Shown in pieces: positions 56,829 to 64,000 of a stretch of DNA of 64,000 bases. The number at the start of each line of letters is the position of its first letter. Position 1 is the stretch's first letter. The stretch is from the NCBI RefSeq assembly GCF_900067135.1, contig NZ_FJUR01000001.1, forward strand, positions 3,289,501-3,353,500. Reading direction: 5' to 3'. This DNA comes from Rhizobium sp. 9140. Its GTDB lineage: Bacteria > Pseudomonadota > Alphaproteobacteria > Rhizobiales > Rhizobiaceae. The position numbers and the translations under genes were made by a program. Under the pieces are notes generated by a model, which worked only from the letters and a program-made list of their open reading frames with translations, was not told the DNA's origin and did not search any database.

Positions 56829-57903
56829 GACCCGTGGTCTCCACATGGGCGCCGTGGCGCGTCAGGAAAGCGATTGCCTGCGACAGCGAGCCACCGGCAG
56901 GAAGTGTGATGAAGAAGCGGCCGACCGCCTGCCCCTGGATATGATCGATACCGCCATGCACCAGCCGAACCGGCGCACCGAGTTCGATGGACAGCGCGGG
57001 AAGCAGCGTCGCCGCCTCCGGGCCGACCAGATCGACGGTGAGAACCATCTCGCCTCTCGCCGCAAGCTCTGCGCCGATGGCGGGTGGCAGCCTGGGACGG
57101 ATGGCACCGAGCAGGCTCTTCGTGGTCTCGGCCTTCGGATCCGAAAATACGGACCAGACCGGCCCGTCCTCGACGATTCTGCCGGCATCGATGACCGCCA
57201 CACGGTCTGCAATGCCTCGCACGACCTCCATCTCATGCGTGATGAGAAGGATGGTCAAGCCGAGGCGCGTGTTGATGTCCTTCAGGAGCGCGAGGATCGA
57301 GGCCGTCGTTTCCGGATCGAGTGCGGACGTCGCTTCGTCGGAGAGCAGCAGCGCAGGGCGGGCCGCCAGCGCCCGGGCGATGCCGACGCGCTGCTTCTGC
57401 CCGCCGGAGAGGGCCGAGGGATAGGCATCGGCCTTGGCCGAAAGCCCGACGAGATCGAGCAGCTCCGCCGCGCGTCTGCGCCGTTCTGCCCGAGGCATGC
57501 CCTCGATCTTCAGCGGCAGCATGACGTTTTCGGCGACGGTCTTGGCCGAGAGCAGATTGAAGTGCTGGAAGATCATGCCGATGCGGCGGCGCACGGGCTG
57601 GAGTTCGGCTTCGGACAGTCCCGTAATGTCGCGGCCTTCGATCTCGATCGTCCCTCGATCGGGACGCTCCAATCCGTTCAGGCAGCGGATCAGCGTCGAC
57701 TTGCCCGCGCCGCTGCGACCGATGATGCCGAGGACCTCACCCTTGCGGACCGAAAGCGAAATGCCGTCCAGCGCCGCCGTCTCGCCAAAATGACGGAAGA
57801 CGCCATCGAGCCGCACGACCGGCACATCCGCCACACCTGACGTCTCCGAGCGGTCGGCGTCAGCCACGGCGCTCGTGGCGATTGCGCTGGCAGTCATTGT
57901 CAT
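56809..57903 (-). CDS. metN: Methionine-type ABC transporter ATPase MetN
   Basis: A 364-residue ATPase. Walker A GRSGAGKST, Q-loop MIFQHFNLLSAKTV, signature LSGGQKQRVGIARAL, Walker B LLLSDEATSALDPET, switch His in LITHEM; the SDEATSALD variant is typical of MetN. The C-terminal 90 residues are an ACT-like NIL domain, which in E. coli allows feedback inhibition by methionine. ATG 57903 fits the AAGGA site better than the GTG 57909. Members of this family also import D-methionine or sulfonate-like compounds. Confidence 0.94.
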   Translation of the reverse strand: MTMTASAIATSAVADADRSETSGVADVPVVRLDGVFRHFGETAALDGISLSVRKGEVLGIIGRSGAGKSTLIRCLNGLERPDRGTIEIEGRDITGLSEAELQPVRRRIGMIFQHFNLLSAKTVAENVMLPLKIEGMPRAERRRRAAELLDLVGLSAKADAYPSALSGGQKQRVGIARALAARPALLLSDEATSALDPETTASILALLKDINTRLGLTILLITHEMEVVRGIADRVAVIDAGRIVEDGPVWSVFSDPKAETTKSLLGAIRPRLPPAIGAELAARGEMVLTVDLVGPEAATLLPALSIELGAPVRLVHGGIDHIQGQAVGRFFITLPAGGSLSQAIAFLTRHGAHVETTGHVADHV

Positions 57904-57987
57904 TCTCACGTCCTTCCCCGCCGCAACGGCGAACGGCTCGCGGCAGCCGGGGCCGCGAGCCGTCTCCTGTCTTTTGTGCCGATGGGC

Positions 57988-58836
57988 TTAGTATGCGCTG
58001 ATGCCCGTTCCCTTGTATACACGGTCGAACTCGGCCTTCACCGTCTCGTTCTGGTAGGACGAGACCAGCGTCTTCACCCAGGGCGCATCCTTCTGGTCTT
58101 CCTTCACCGCAATGAAGTTGCGGTACGGGTTGCCGTCCACGGGCTCCTGCGCAATCCGGTTTTCCGGCGTCAGGCCGCTCTTCAGCGCCCAGTCCGTGTT
58201 GACGACGGCAGCGTCGAGATCGTCGATGGAGCGGCCGAGGATGCCGGCATCCAGCTCCTTGATCTCGAGCTTCCTAGGGTTTTCCTCGATGTCGGTGATC
58301 GTCGCGAGAATGCCCGTGCCTTCCTTCAGCTTGATCAGTCCCTCGTTCTGGAGCACGCGCAACGCGCGACCTTCGTTCGATGGGTCGTTCGGCACGCCGA
58401 CGACGGCACCCTCTGCAAGATCAGAGATCTTGGACGCCTTGCGCGAATAGATGCCGATCGGCCAGACGCCGGTAAAGCCGGCGGGCGTGATCTTGTAGCC
58501 GTGTTGCTTGATCTGATTTTCGAGATAGGGAAGATGCTGGAAGGCGTTGGCGTCGATTTCGCCGCGCTCCAGAGCCTCGTTCGGCTGGGTGTAGTCGTTG
58601 AAGACGACGGTCTCGACGGACAGGCCCTTCTTACCCGCCTCGGCAACGACGACGCGCCAGACATCCTCGTCTTCGCCGCTCATGATGCCGACCTTCACCG
58701 AGGTCTTGTCTTGCGCGAGAACCGGTGCCGGCCCGGCGGAAACAAAGGCGGCGACCGCTGCCGATGCGGCAAGCGCCAGACCGGCGCGCCGGGTGAGGGT
58801 GGTCTTTTCGATAAGGGCGGCCAGGGTTTTCTTCAT
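57988..58836 (-). CDS. metQ: Methionine-type binding protein MetQ (NlpA family)
   Basis: A 282-residue receptor. Signal peptide 1-41 ending at Val-Leu-Ala, without a lipobox. The NlpA/MetQ signatures are VKVGIMSGEDEDVWRVV, FNDYTQPNEALERGEIDANAFQHLPYLENQ and a VGVPNDPSNEGRALRVLQ segment. First gene of metQ-metN-metI-monooxygenase. A seven-base inverted repeat upstream may be the operator. Confidence 0.93.
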   Translation of the reverse strand: MKKTLAALIEKTTLTRRAGLALAASAAVAAFVSAGPAPVLAQDKTSVKVGIMSGEDEDVWRVVVAEAGKKGLSVETVVFNDYTQPNEALERGEIDANAFQHLPYLENQIKQHGYKITPAGFTGVWPIGIYSRKASKISDLAEGAVVGVPNDPSNEGRALRVLQNEGLIKLKEGTGILATITDIEENPRKLEIKELDAGILGRSIDDLDAAVVNTDWALKSGLTPENRIAQEPVDGNPYRNFIAVKEDQKDAPWVKTLVSSYQNETVKAEFDRVYKGTGISAY

Positions 58837-58874
58837 GACGGGTCTGCTTTCGGTCTTGGGAGGAGGACGCTTTC

Positions 58875-58893
58875 TTTAGGGAGTGCCCCTAAA
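58875..58893. promoter_or_regulatory. Inverted repeat upstream of metQ
   Basis: TTTAGGG-AGTGC-CCCTAAA, a perfect seven-base dyad 39 bases upstream of the metQ ATG. Its position suits an operator or activator site for the metQNI operon; the binding factor is unknown. No SAM riboswitch was recognised in the 58837-59029 gap. Confidence 0.5.
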
Positions 58894-59029
58894 AATTGCA
58901 AATGCTGCCTTATGAAGCAACGAAGGATGGCCTGCCGATCAACGCGGCGAGAGAAATTTGGTCCAAAGTCTCAAGGCCTCACGCAATCTCATTCTGGACG
59001 CTCGGTAAGCTGATGTTTTTATAGAACAC

Positions 59030-60754
59030 TCACGGCGCGGCGATGTCGAAGCGGCTCGTCATCGTAACGGAGGTGAAATCATCGACCAGCACGGTCACGC
59101 GGACGGTCCACGCACCTGCGACCGGCAGCACCAAGCCTTCTGCCTGAAACGCTCCGTCTTCGCCGCGGCGCGCCACGCGCGTGAAGGGGCCGATGCCGTT
59201 GGCGGGATTGTCGAGTGCCACCGTGACCGACAGCGGATCGACCGGCTGACCATTGAACATCAGCTCCTGAAGGGAAATGCGAACCGGGCCTGTGCGCGCC
59301 GGCGTGATCGAGAGCGCCGCCATCAGGCCCTGTTCCTCGACCTGCCGCTCGTGAACGGATGGACCTGAAACCGCCAGCGCCCGGGGTGGCGGGGTGAAGC
59401 GCCAGAGGCCGAGGACCGCGAGCACCAGCGTGCCGAGCACGACTTCCGCGAGGATGCTGCGCCGGAGACGACGCAATTCATCAGGCGACCCCCCTGCCGC
59501 GGGGCGGGTCCAGAAGAACCGGTTGGCCGCGGCCAGAAGGATCAGGAGCGCGACGATCGCGAGCTTGGCGAGCAGCACCCACCCGTAAGCGGTCGCCATC
59601 AGGTTCGACAGCGTCTGCACCTGCACGATGGACAGCAGCAGACCCGAGGCGACGAGCACCGCAAGAACGAACGGAATGAGCCGCGAGAACAGGAGAAGCG
59701 CCGCCATGTCGGGATCACGGGCGGCAGACGGCTGCTTCGATGCGCAGAGCGCCTCCCAAAGCGGCAGGAGACCGCCAATCCATGTCATGGCGGCGAGCAT
59801 ATGGAGCGTGATCGCGGGAGCGGTGGCGAAACGGGGCGGCGCGGTTGCCGCATGCCCCGCCATCGCCGTCGCGAGACCGGCCAGCACGAAGGCGACCCCG
59901 GCGAGCCCCGACCGGAAGCGAAGATGGCGGACCCGGAGCGACACCAGGGCCAGGACCATTGCCGCGGCGCCAACCACGGCCGCCCGACCATAGGCGGTAG
60001 CCGCGAGGCCGGCAGACCAGACCTCGGCCGAGGCCAAGCCGGTCGCCGCCTCTCCGAGCGCATCCAAGCCCTGAAACGCGATCCAGACCGGCGTGGCGGC
60101 AATGCCGATGCAGAGGGAGAGCGCAACGAGCGGGAAACCTCCCATGGTGCGATCCAGACCCTTTTCGGAAGCACGCAAGCCGGCATGCCCGCGCAGATGA
60201 CGCTGGCGGAACAGCAGTGCGGCCCAACCCGCCCCACCGACACCGATGATGAGGCCGGTCATGGCCAGCAGGCGGGATGCCCAGAGGCCGGCCGATGTAA
60301 CCGGGTTGGCTACCGAAGCGCCGTTCGGCGCGCGCGCACTGGCAATCCCGATCGAGAACAACAGCCCCCCACCAATCGGATGCCCGTCCGCCGAGGTGAC
60401 GCGCCACGACAGGCTATGCGTTCCGACAGCAAGCCCGATAGGCAGCTTGACGACAAGCCGTGTCGTGCCCGACGCCGCGCCGGAACGGGAACCGGTCGCA
60501 GGCAGTATCTCCACCTGCCCTGTCGGGTCGCTCAGGCGGAAAACGAGGGGATCGACCGGCTCGGAAAACGTCAGTACGATTTCGTCCGGCGCCGCCGCGA
60601 GAACCGCCCCATCCGCAGGATCGGACGCGACGAGCTGCGCATGCGCAAAGGCGGCCCCCGCGCTGCCCAGCAGGAGCAGCAGCAAGGTCAGGAGCGCGAC
60701 GCGGCGGAACACGAGCGGCCTGCAACAGCCCGGCACAGCCTTGGTGGAGGCCAT
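59030..60754 (-). CDS. CopC-CopD fusion copper resistance protein
   Basis: A 574-residue protein. Signal/first helix at about 16-37, then a CopC domain (about 38-130) beginning AHAQLVASDPADGAVL with the N-terminal His used for Cu(II), and ending HPIGGGLLFSIG; then eight hydrophobic helices of a CopD domain (about 155-450) and a periplasmic C-terminal domain (about 465-574). This YcnJ-like layout handles or imports copper across the inner membrane. AGGAGA lies upstream of ATG 60754. Downstream of the YcnI gene, same strand. Confidence 0.9.
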   Translation of the reverse strand: MASTKAVPGCCRPLVFRRVALLTLLLLLLGSAGAAFAHAQLVASDPADGAVLAAAPDEIVLTFSEPVDPLVFRLSDPTGQVEILPATGSRSGAASGTTRLVVKLPIGLAVGTHSLSWRVTSADGHPIGGGLLFSIGIASARAPNGASVANPVTSAGLWASRLLAMTGLIIGVGGAGWAALLFRQRHLRGHAGLRASEKGLDRTMGGFPLVALSLCIGIAATPVWIAFQGLDALGEAATGLASAEVWSAGLAATAYGRAAVVGAAAMVLALVSLRVRHLRFRSGLAGVAFVLAGLATAMAGHAATAPPRFATAPAITLHMLAAMTWIGGLLPLWEALCASKQPSAARDPDMAALLLFSRLIPFVLAVLVASGLLLSIVQVQTLSNLMATAYGWVLLAKLAIVALLILLAAANRFFWTRPAAGGSPDELRRLRRSILAEVVLGTLVLAVLGLWRFTPPPRALAVSGPSVHERQVEEQGLMAALSITPARTGPVRISLQELMFNGQPVDPLSVTVALDNPANGIGPFTRVARRGEDGAFQAEGLVLPVAGAWTVRVTVLVDDFTSVTMTSRFDIAAP

Positions 60755-60828
60755 TTCGCTTATGTCTCCTGTAGCGGAGCGCGGCGGTGACGCGCTGTTC
60801 CCCACTGCGACGCCGGCGACACCGGCAG

Positions 60829-61359
60829 TCAGGGCTTCACCTCGAAGGCCGGGGCTGGCTTGTCGGGTTCGCCGGCGGCGGGACTTGCGGGAATTTCAAT
60901 CCAGCGCTCCAGTGCATCGCCGCACTGCTGCACGATCGGCACATAGATCCGCCCCTTCGCATCCGCGGCAACCTTTGCCGTGAAAACGAATTCCGCGTGG
61001 TCGGCCGCAGGGATCGTGCCGCCCGTCCAGGCGATCTGCGCCCGTTTCGCACTTGCACCGACGTCTCCGGCGGCGGGCGTTACCACCGCTGACCAGCCGG
61101 CCTTGTCCTGCGGCGCGATGTCGGAAAGCACGCCGGGCATCGCGACCCGCAGCCCGGTCGTCTCCGCACCGGCGCACCCATGGGGAATCTTCAGCACGAA
61201 GGTCGCCGTCTGCCCGGCCTTCACGCCCTTCGCCGCGATGGTGACATGCGCCGCTGCCGGCGATGCAGCGAGAGCGAGGCCGGCCGTAAGCCCCATAAAG
61301 CACATGGACCAAAAGCGGTGCGATGCAGCGCTGCGGGAAGTTTGCACGAGATGCCTCAT
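60829..61359 (-). CDS. YcnI/DUF1775 copper-binding protein
   Basis: A 176-residue exported protein. Signal peptide cleaved before HVTIAAKGVKAGQTATFVLKIPHGC, leaving an N-terminal His that in YcnI proteins binds Cu(II) by a histidine brace. The rest is the DUF1775 fold with WTGGTIPAADHAEFVFTAKV. Family members often have a C-terminal membrane anchor, absent here. GAGGCAG upstream of ATG 61359; 74-base gap to the CopCD gene, so one operon. Confidence 0.9.
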   Translation of the reverse strand: MRHLVQTSRSAASHRFWSMCFMGLTAGLALAASPAAAHVTIAAKGVKAGQTATFVLKIPHGCAGAETTGLRVAMPGVLSDIAPQDKAGWSAVVTPAAGDVGASAKRAQIAWTGGTIPAADHAEFVFTAKVAADAKGRIYVPIVQQCGDALERWIEIPASPAAGEPDKPAPAFEVKP

Positions 61360-61469
61360 CGTCTGCCTCTTTCTGCGTTCTCGCATCGCAGACCACTGCC
61401 ATATCGAGACGCACGACATCGACGGGAGCGCGACATCGGATGGGCGCAGATCTAGCGCGTGACCCGGCA

Positions 61470-61853
61470 TCAGGGAAGACGAGCCGGGACCGAAGGCCTG
61501 CGGCTATCCGGCGCGGTGCCCCTGTTACCGGTCCACGGCGGATCGCTCAGTGAAAGCCGGCTGCTCGTCTGCTGTCGCGCCGTCAGCATGCAGCCGAGGC
61601 TATGGGCGATAATGTAGGTCTCGCCGCCGGCCTCGACTACCGCCTCCATTACCGCAAGCCAGGTTTCCAGATCCGGATGCTCCCAGTCCGTCTGCCGGAG
61701 CATGCGCGTCTGCAGCCGGTCCTCGTGCCAGACCCTCTGCCAGTGGACCTCGCCGGACCCGAAAAGCCCGGGAACGATCAGCGTGGGGACCGCACCGCCG
61801 GCCGGCGCGTGCGTCAGGGTCGAGATCGGACCCGCGCTCTCGACCCTCGTCAC
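61470..61853 (-). pseudogene. Truncated RBBP9/YdeN-type serine hydrolase
   Basis: 127 residues. The N-terminal half is the RBBP9/YdeN alpha/beta hydrolase (PTLIVPGLFGSGEVHWQRVW, QTDWEHPDLETWL, IIAHSLGCMLTARQ with the nucleophile Ser), then the sequence turns into an unrelated Ser/Arg/Pro-rich tail. The normal protein is about 180-200 residues and needs a C-terminal Asp and His for catalysis, which are missing. No other frame restores them, so this is a real truncation. Confidence 0.75.
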
Positions 61854-61997
61854 CCGGGATACCGCCTGAAACAGGCACCTTCCCGGGAACGGGCGCCTTT
61901 AGCAATTGCAGCAAAAGTGCGCAGCGATTTCGCGTCCGGAATTACGTTTGAACAATGAAATAGAGGGTTTTGCGATTCGGCGAAACGCGGAAACGCT

Positions 61998-62207
61998 TTA
62001 ATACCATGGCCCACCAGCCATGCCCCAGTAGAACATCTCTTCGGAACGATGCGACGATCGCCGCTCGTCGCCACCCTCATCCTGCCAGCTCCGCTCGGAC
62101 GTCTCCTGCTCGCTCGACGATAGCCAGGTCGGTGCCACACCGGACCCGACGACGGGGATGCCGACGCTTCGAAAAGCCTCGATGCTGGATTTCAGGATGG
62201 CCATCAT
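61998..62207 (-). CDS. Small hypothetical protein
   Basis: A 69-residue reading frame starting MMAILKSSIEAFRSVGIPV and ending MFYWGMAGGPWY, with GAGG about ten bases before the ATG pair (62207/62204). It has a Ser/Glu/Arg-rich middle and an aromatic C-terminus; not recognised. It may be a remnant of the decayed zone. Just upstream, CTAT-N7-ATAG (62336-62350) and AT-rich sequence could be its promoter. Confidence 0.4.
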   Translation of the reverse strand: MMAILKSSIEAFRSVGIPVVGSGVAPTWLSSSEQETSERSWQDEGGDERRSSHRSEEMFYWGMAGGPWY

Positions 62208-62423
62208 CGCTCTTACCTCGCTGGGTTGGTGCCGAACGCAGCCCCCGGGCAATGGTCCGGGCCGCAAGCGGTCGTGTGGAAAAGCGACCGCCTGCGAACC
62301 GGCATGCCGGCTGCGCTCCCATCAAATTCTTTAGTCTATAATTTTGATAGAAATAAATTGGCGTTGCACGCGCCTCATGGAAACTGTTTTTCCGCAGAGG
62401 CCGCCAAACCCGGAACGAGCGGC

Positions 62424-62845
62424 TTACATCCCGCTCGGCCAGCGATGCGAGGCCCCGACATGCGTGTCGGGCAGCCGGTCGCCCCGGCCGAACAGGCGGT
62501 TTCGGAACGAGCCCTCGCCATAGGCCGTTTTGTAAAGTCCGCGCTCCTGCAAAACGGGCACGACATGGTCGATCACGTCATCATAGCTTTCCGGCACCAC
62601 GGTGCGGGTGATGTTGAAGCCGTCGATCTCGCCCTCCTCCATCCACTGGCCAAGAGCCGTGGCGACCTCCGCCCCCGTGCCCACCAGCACCGGATAGCGC
62701 CCGCCAAGCGCTGCCTCTTCCAAAATGCGCCGGCGCGTCCAGCCTGCCTGACGGGCAATCTCCACCGCCGACTGGCTGGCATTCGACACGCCATAGGTGA
62801 TCGGCGCATCGAGATCGTACTGCGCGAAATCGATACCGGTGGTGG
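62424..62845 (-). pseudogene. C-terminal fragment of an NtaA/SnaA-type monooxygenase
   Basis: About 137 residues from GIDFAQYDLDAPITYGVSN to the natural-looking end DTHVGASHRWPSGM, matching the last third of FMN-dependent monooxygenases such as the one at 54781 (same SLDLDAPL/FNITRTVVPESYDDVIDHVVPVLQERG region). The first 300 residues, including the flavin site, are absent; the sequence upstream of about 62840 is unrelated. Inactive remnant. Confidence 0.8.
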
Positions 62846-63013
62846 CACGCGTTTTCGCCCGAGGGCACGGCAAGATCAAGACGCAAGGGCGGAAGGTCCG
62901 AACGGCGAACGCACTGTGCTGCGAAAGCGAGACTGTGCCTTCGACCGCGAATATGCGAAAACCCCAACATCGCACGCAGACTGACATCGCACACGGATGA
63001 GCACGGAAATATC

Positions 63014-64000
63014 ATGAAGAAAATCGGCTTTCTCTCCTTCGGCCACTGGACGCCCTCGACCCAGTCGCAGACGCGCAGCGCGGCGGATACGCTGCTGCAG
63101 TCGATCGACCTTGCCGTTGCGGCCGAAGCGCTGGGCGCCGATGGCGCTTATTTCCGGGTGCACCATTTCGCCCGCCAGCTGGCTTCGCCCTTCCCGCTGC
63201 TGGCCGCCGTCGGCGCGCGCACCAGCCGGATCGAGATCGGCACCGCCGTCATTGACATGCGCTACGAAAATCCGCTCTACATGGCCGAGGATGCGGGCGC
63301 TGCCGACATCATCGCCAGTGGACGCCTGCAACTCGGCATCAGCCGCGGCTCGCCCGAACAGGTCATCGATGGCTGGCGTCATTTCGGCTACGCGCCTGCC
63401 GACGGCGAGACCAGCGGCGACATGGCCCGCCGCCACGCAGAGGTCTTCTACGACGTGCTGCGCGGCGAAGGCTTTGCCGAGCCGAACCCCAACCCGATGT
63501 TCCCGAACCCGCCGGGCCTCTTGCGTCTGGAGCCGCACGCGCCGGGCCTGCGCGACCGGATCTGGTGGGGTGCCAGCTCGAACGCGACCGCCATCTGGGC
63601 TGCAAAGCTCGGTATGAACCTGCAGAGTTCCACCCTCAAGGACGACGAGACCGGCGAGCCCTTCCACGTGCAGCAGGCCGACCAGATCCGCGCCTACCGT
63701 GCCGCCTTCAAGGCGGCCGGCCACACCCGCACCCCGCGCGTCTCCGTCAGCCGCAGCATCTTCGCCATCACCAGCGACCTCGACCGCGCCTATTTCGGCC
63801 GCTCGGGCGAAGCCGGCGACAAGATCGGCTTCATCGACGCCGACACACGCGCCATCTTCGGCCGCGGCTACGCTGCCGAACCCGACGTCCTCATCGAACA
63901 GCTGCGCACGGACGAAGCCATCACAGAGGCCGATACGCTCCTCCTCACCGTCCCCAACCAGCTCGGCGTCGCGTACAACGCCCACGTCATCGAAGCCATT
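63014..64000 (+). CDS. LLM-class flavin-dependent oxidoreductase (partial)
   Basis: At least 329 residues, open at the window end. Bacterial-luciferase-like fold: KKIGFLSFGHWTPS start, AAEALGADGAYFRVHHFARQLASPFPLLAAVGARTSRIEIGTAVIDMRYENPLYMAEDAGAADIIASGRL core, SRGSPEQVIDGW. It differs from the NtaA/SnaA subgroup and is nearer to LuxA-like oxidoreductases. Full members are about 340-370 residues, so nearly complete. Ribosome site weak (GGAA). Substrate unknown; its neighbours suggest organosulfur. Confidence 0.9.
   Translation, partial: MKKIGFLSFGHWTPSTQSQTRSAADTLLQSIDLAVAAEALGADGAYFRVHHFARQLASPFPLLAAVGARTSRIEIGTAVIDMRYENPLYMAEDAGAADIIASGRLQLGISRGSPEQVIDGWRHFGYAPADGETSGDMARRHAEVFYDVLRGEGFAEPNPNPMFPNPPGLLRLEPHAPGLRDRIWWGASSNATAIWAAKLGMNLQSSTLKDDETGEPFHVQQADQIRAYRAAFKAAGHTRTPRVSVSRSIFAITSDLDRAYFGRSGEAGDKIGFIDADTRAIFGRGYAAEPDVLIEQLRTDEAITEADTLLLTVPNQLGVAYNAHVIEAI

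Noticed and set aside
58837..59029. SAM riboswitch upstream of metQ
   Set aside because: The conserved cores of SAM-I or SAM-II were not found; only a short dyad is visible.
1..64000. CRISPR arrays, tRNA or rRNA genes
   Set aside because: No regularly spaced repeats and no cloverleaf or rRNA-like sequence was recognised by eye.

Overview
The window is high-GC alphaproteobacterial chromosome, most likely Rhizobiaceae (Rhizobium, Agrobacterium, Sinorhizobium or Shinella type). The evidence is the betI-betC-...-betB-...-betA choline cluster with a choline-sulfatase, a TIGR03808-type beta-helix protein, a two-cysteine-pair APS reductase with a CysN lacking APS kinase, a Rhizobium etli-type asparaginase II, and intergenic elements with two palindromes that resemble rhizobial RIMEs. 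No rRNA, tRNA, CRISPR array, transposase or phage gene was seen. Coding density is high, and many genes sit in short operons with ATGA or GTGA overlaps.

Layout. 1-2.6 kb: end of a peptide-type ABC transporter (permease cut by the window edge, binding protein) on the minus strand. 2.7-12.7 kb: mixed metabolic genes (DUF1275, SnoaL-like, SMP-30, MOSC, FAD oxidoreductase, PRISE-type SDR, MaoC) and two cyclic-di-GMP enzymes. 12.7-17.1 kb: a soluble PAS chemoreceptor divergent from a cystine/polar amino acid ABC importer. 17-20.2 kb: DUF1488-like protein, LysE exporter, VOC protein, and a divergent ohr/ohrR pair with a visible operator. 20.3-26.2 kb: membrane histidine kinase with response regulator, L,D-transpeptidase, PAS-GAF-GGDEF-EAL protein. 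26.3-33.7 kb: beta-helix Tat protein, GST, DUF4406, DeoR regulator, EamA, quinone oxidoreductase, an orphan small transcript unit, DUF3750, asparaginase II. 33.85-40.8 kb: choline sulfate/choline to glycine betaine cluster, interrupted by a TPR gene (between betC and betB) and by a toxin-antitoxin pair with a frameshifted toxin (between betB and betA). 40.8-43.2 kb: LuxR regulator and acyltransferase. 43.3-46.9 kb: cysH-cysD-cysN sulfate assimilation. 46.9-50.5 kb: copper cassette copZ-copA-cueR bracketed by inverted copies of a roughly 100-bp palindromic element. 50.6-54.8 kb: M20 amidohydrolase, PHB-depolymerase-type esterase, CPA1 antiporter. 54.8-58.9 kb: metQ-metN-metI plus an FMN monooxygenase. 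59-61.4 kb: YcnI/CopCD copper pair. 61.4-64 kb: a decayed zone (truncated hydrolase, truncated monooxygenase, small hypothetical) leading into a flavin-dependent oxidoreductase cut by the window end.

How it fits together. Sulfur supply recurs: cystine import, sulfate reduction, choline-sulfate hydrolysis, methionine/sulfonate-type import with monooxygenases. Copper handling is split between an efflux cassette with two MerR-type promoters and a separate periplasmic YcnI/CopCD pair. The least explained items are the free-standing transcript at 31.33-31.56 kb, the repeat-bracketed copper cassette, the insertions in the bet cluster, and the palindrome plus hairpin upstream of cysH.
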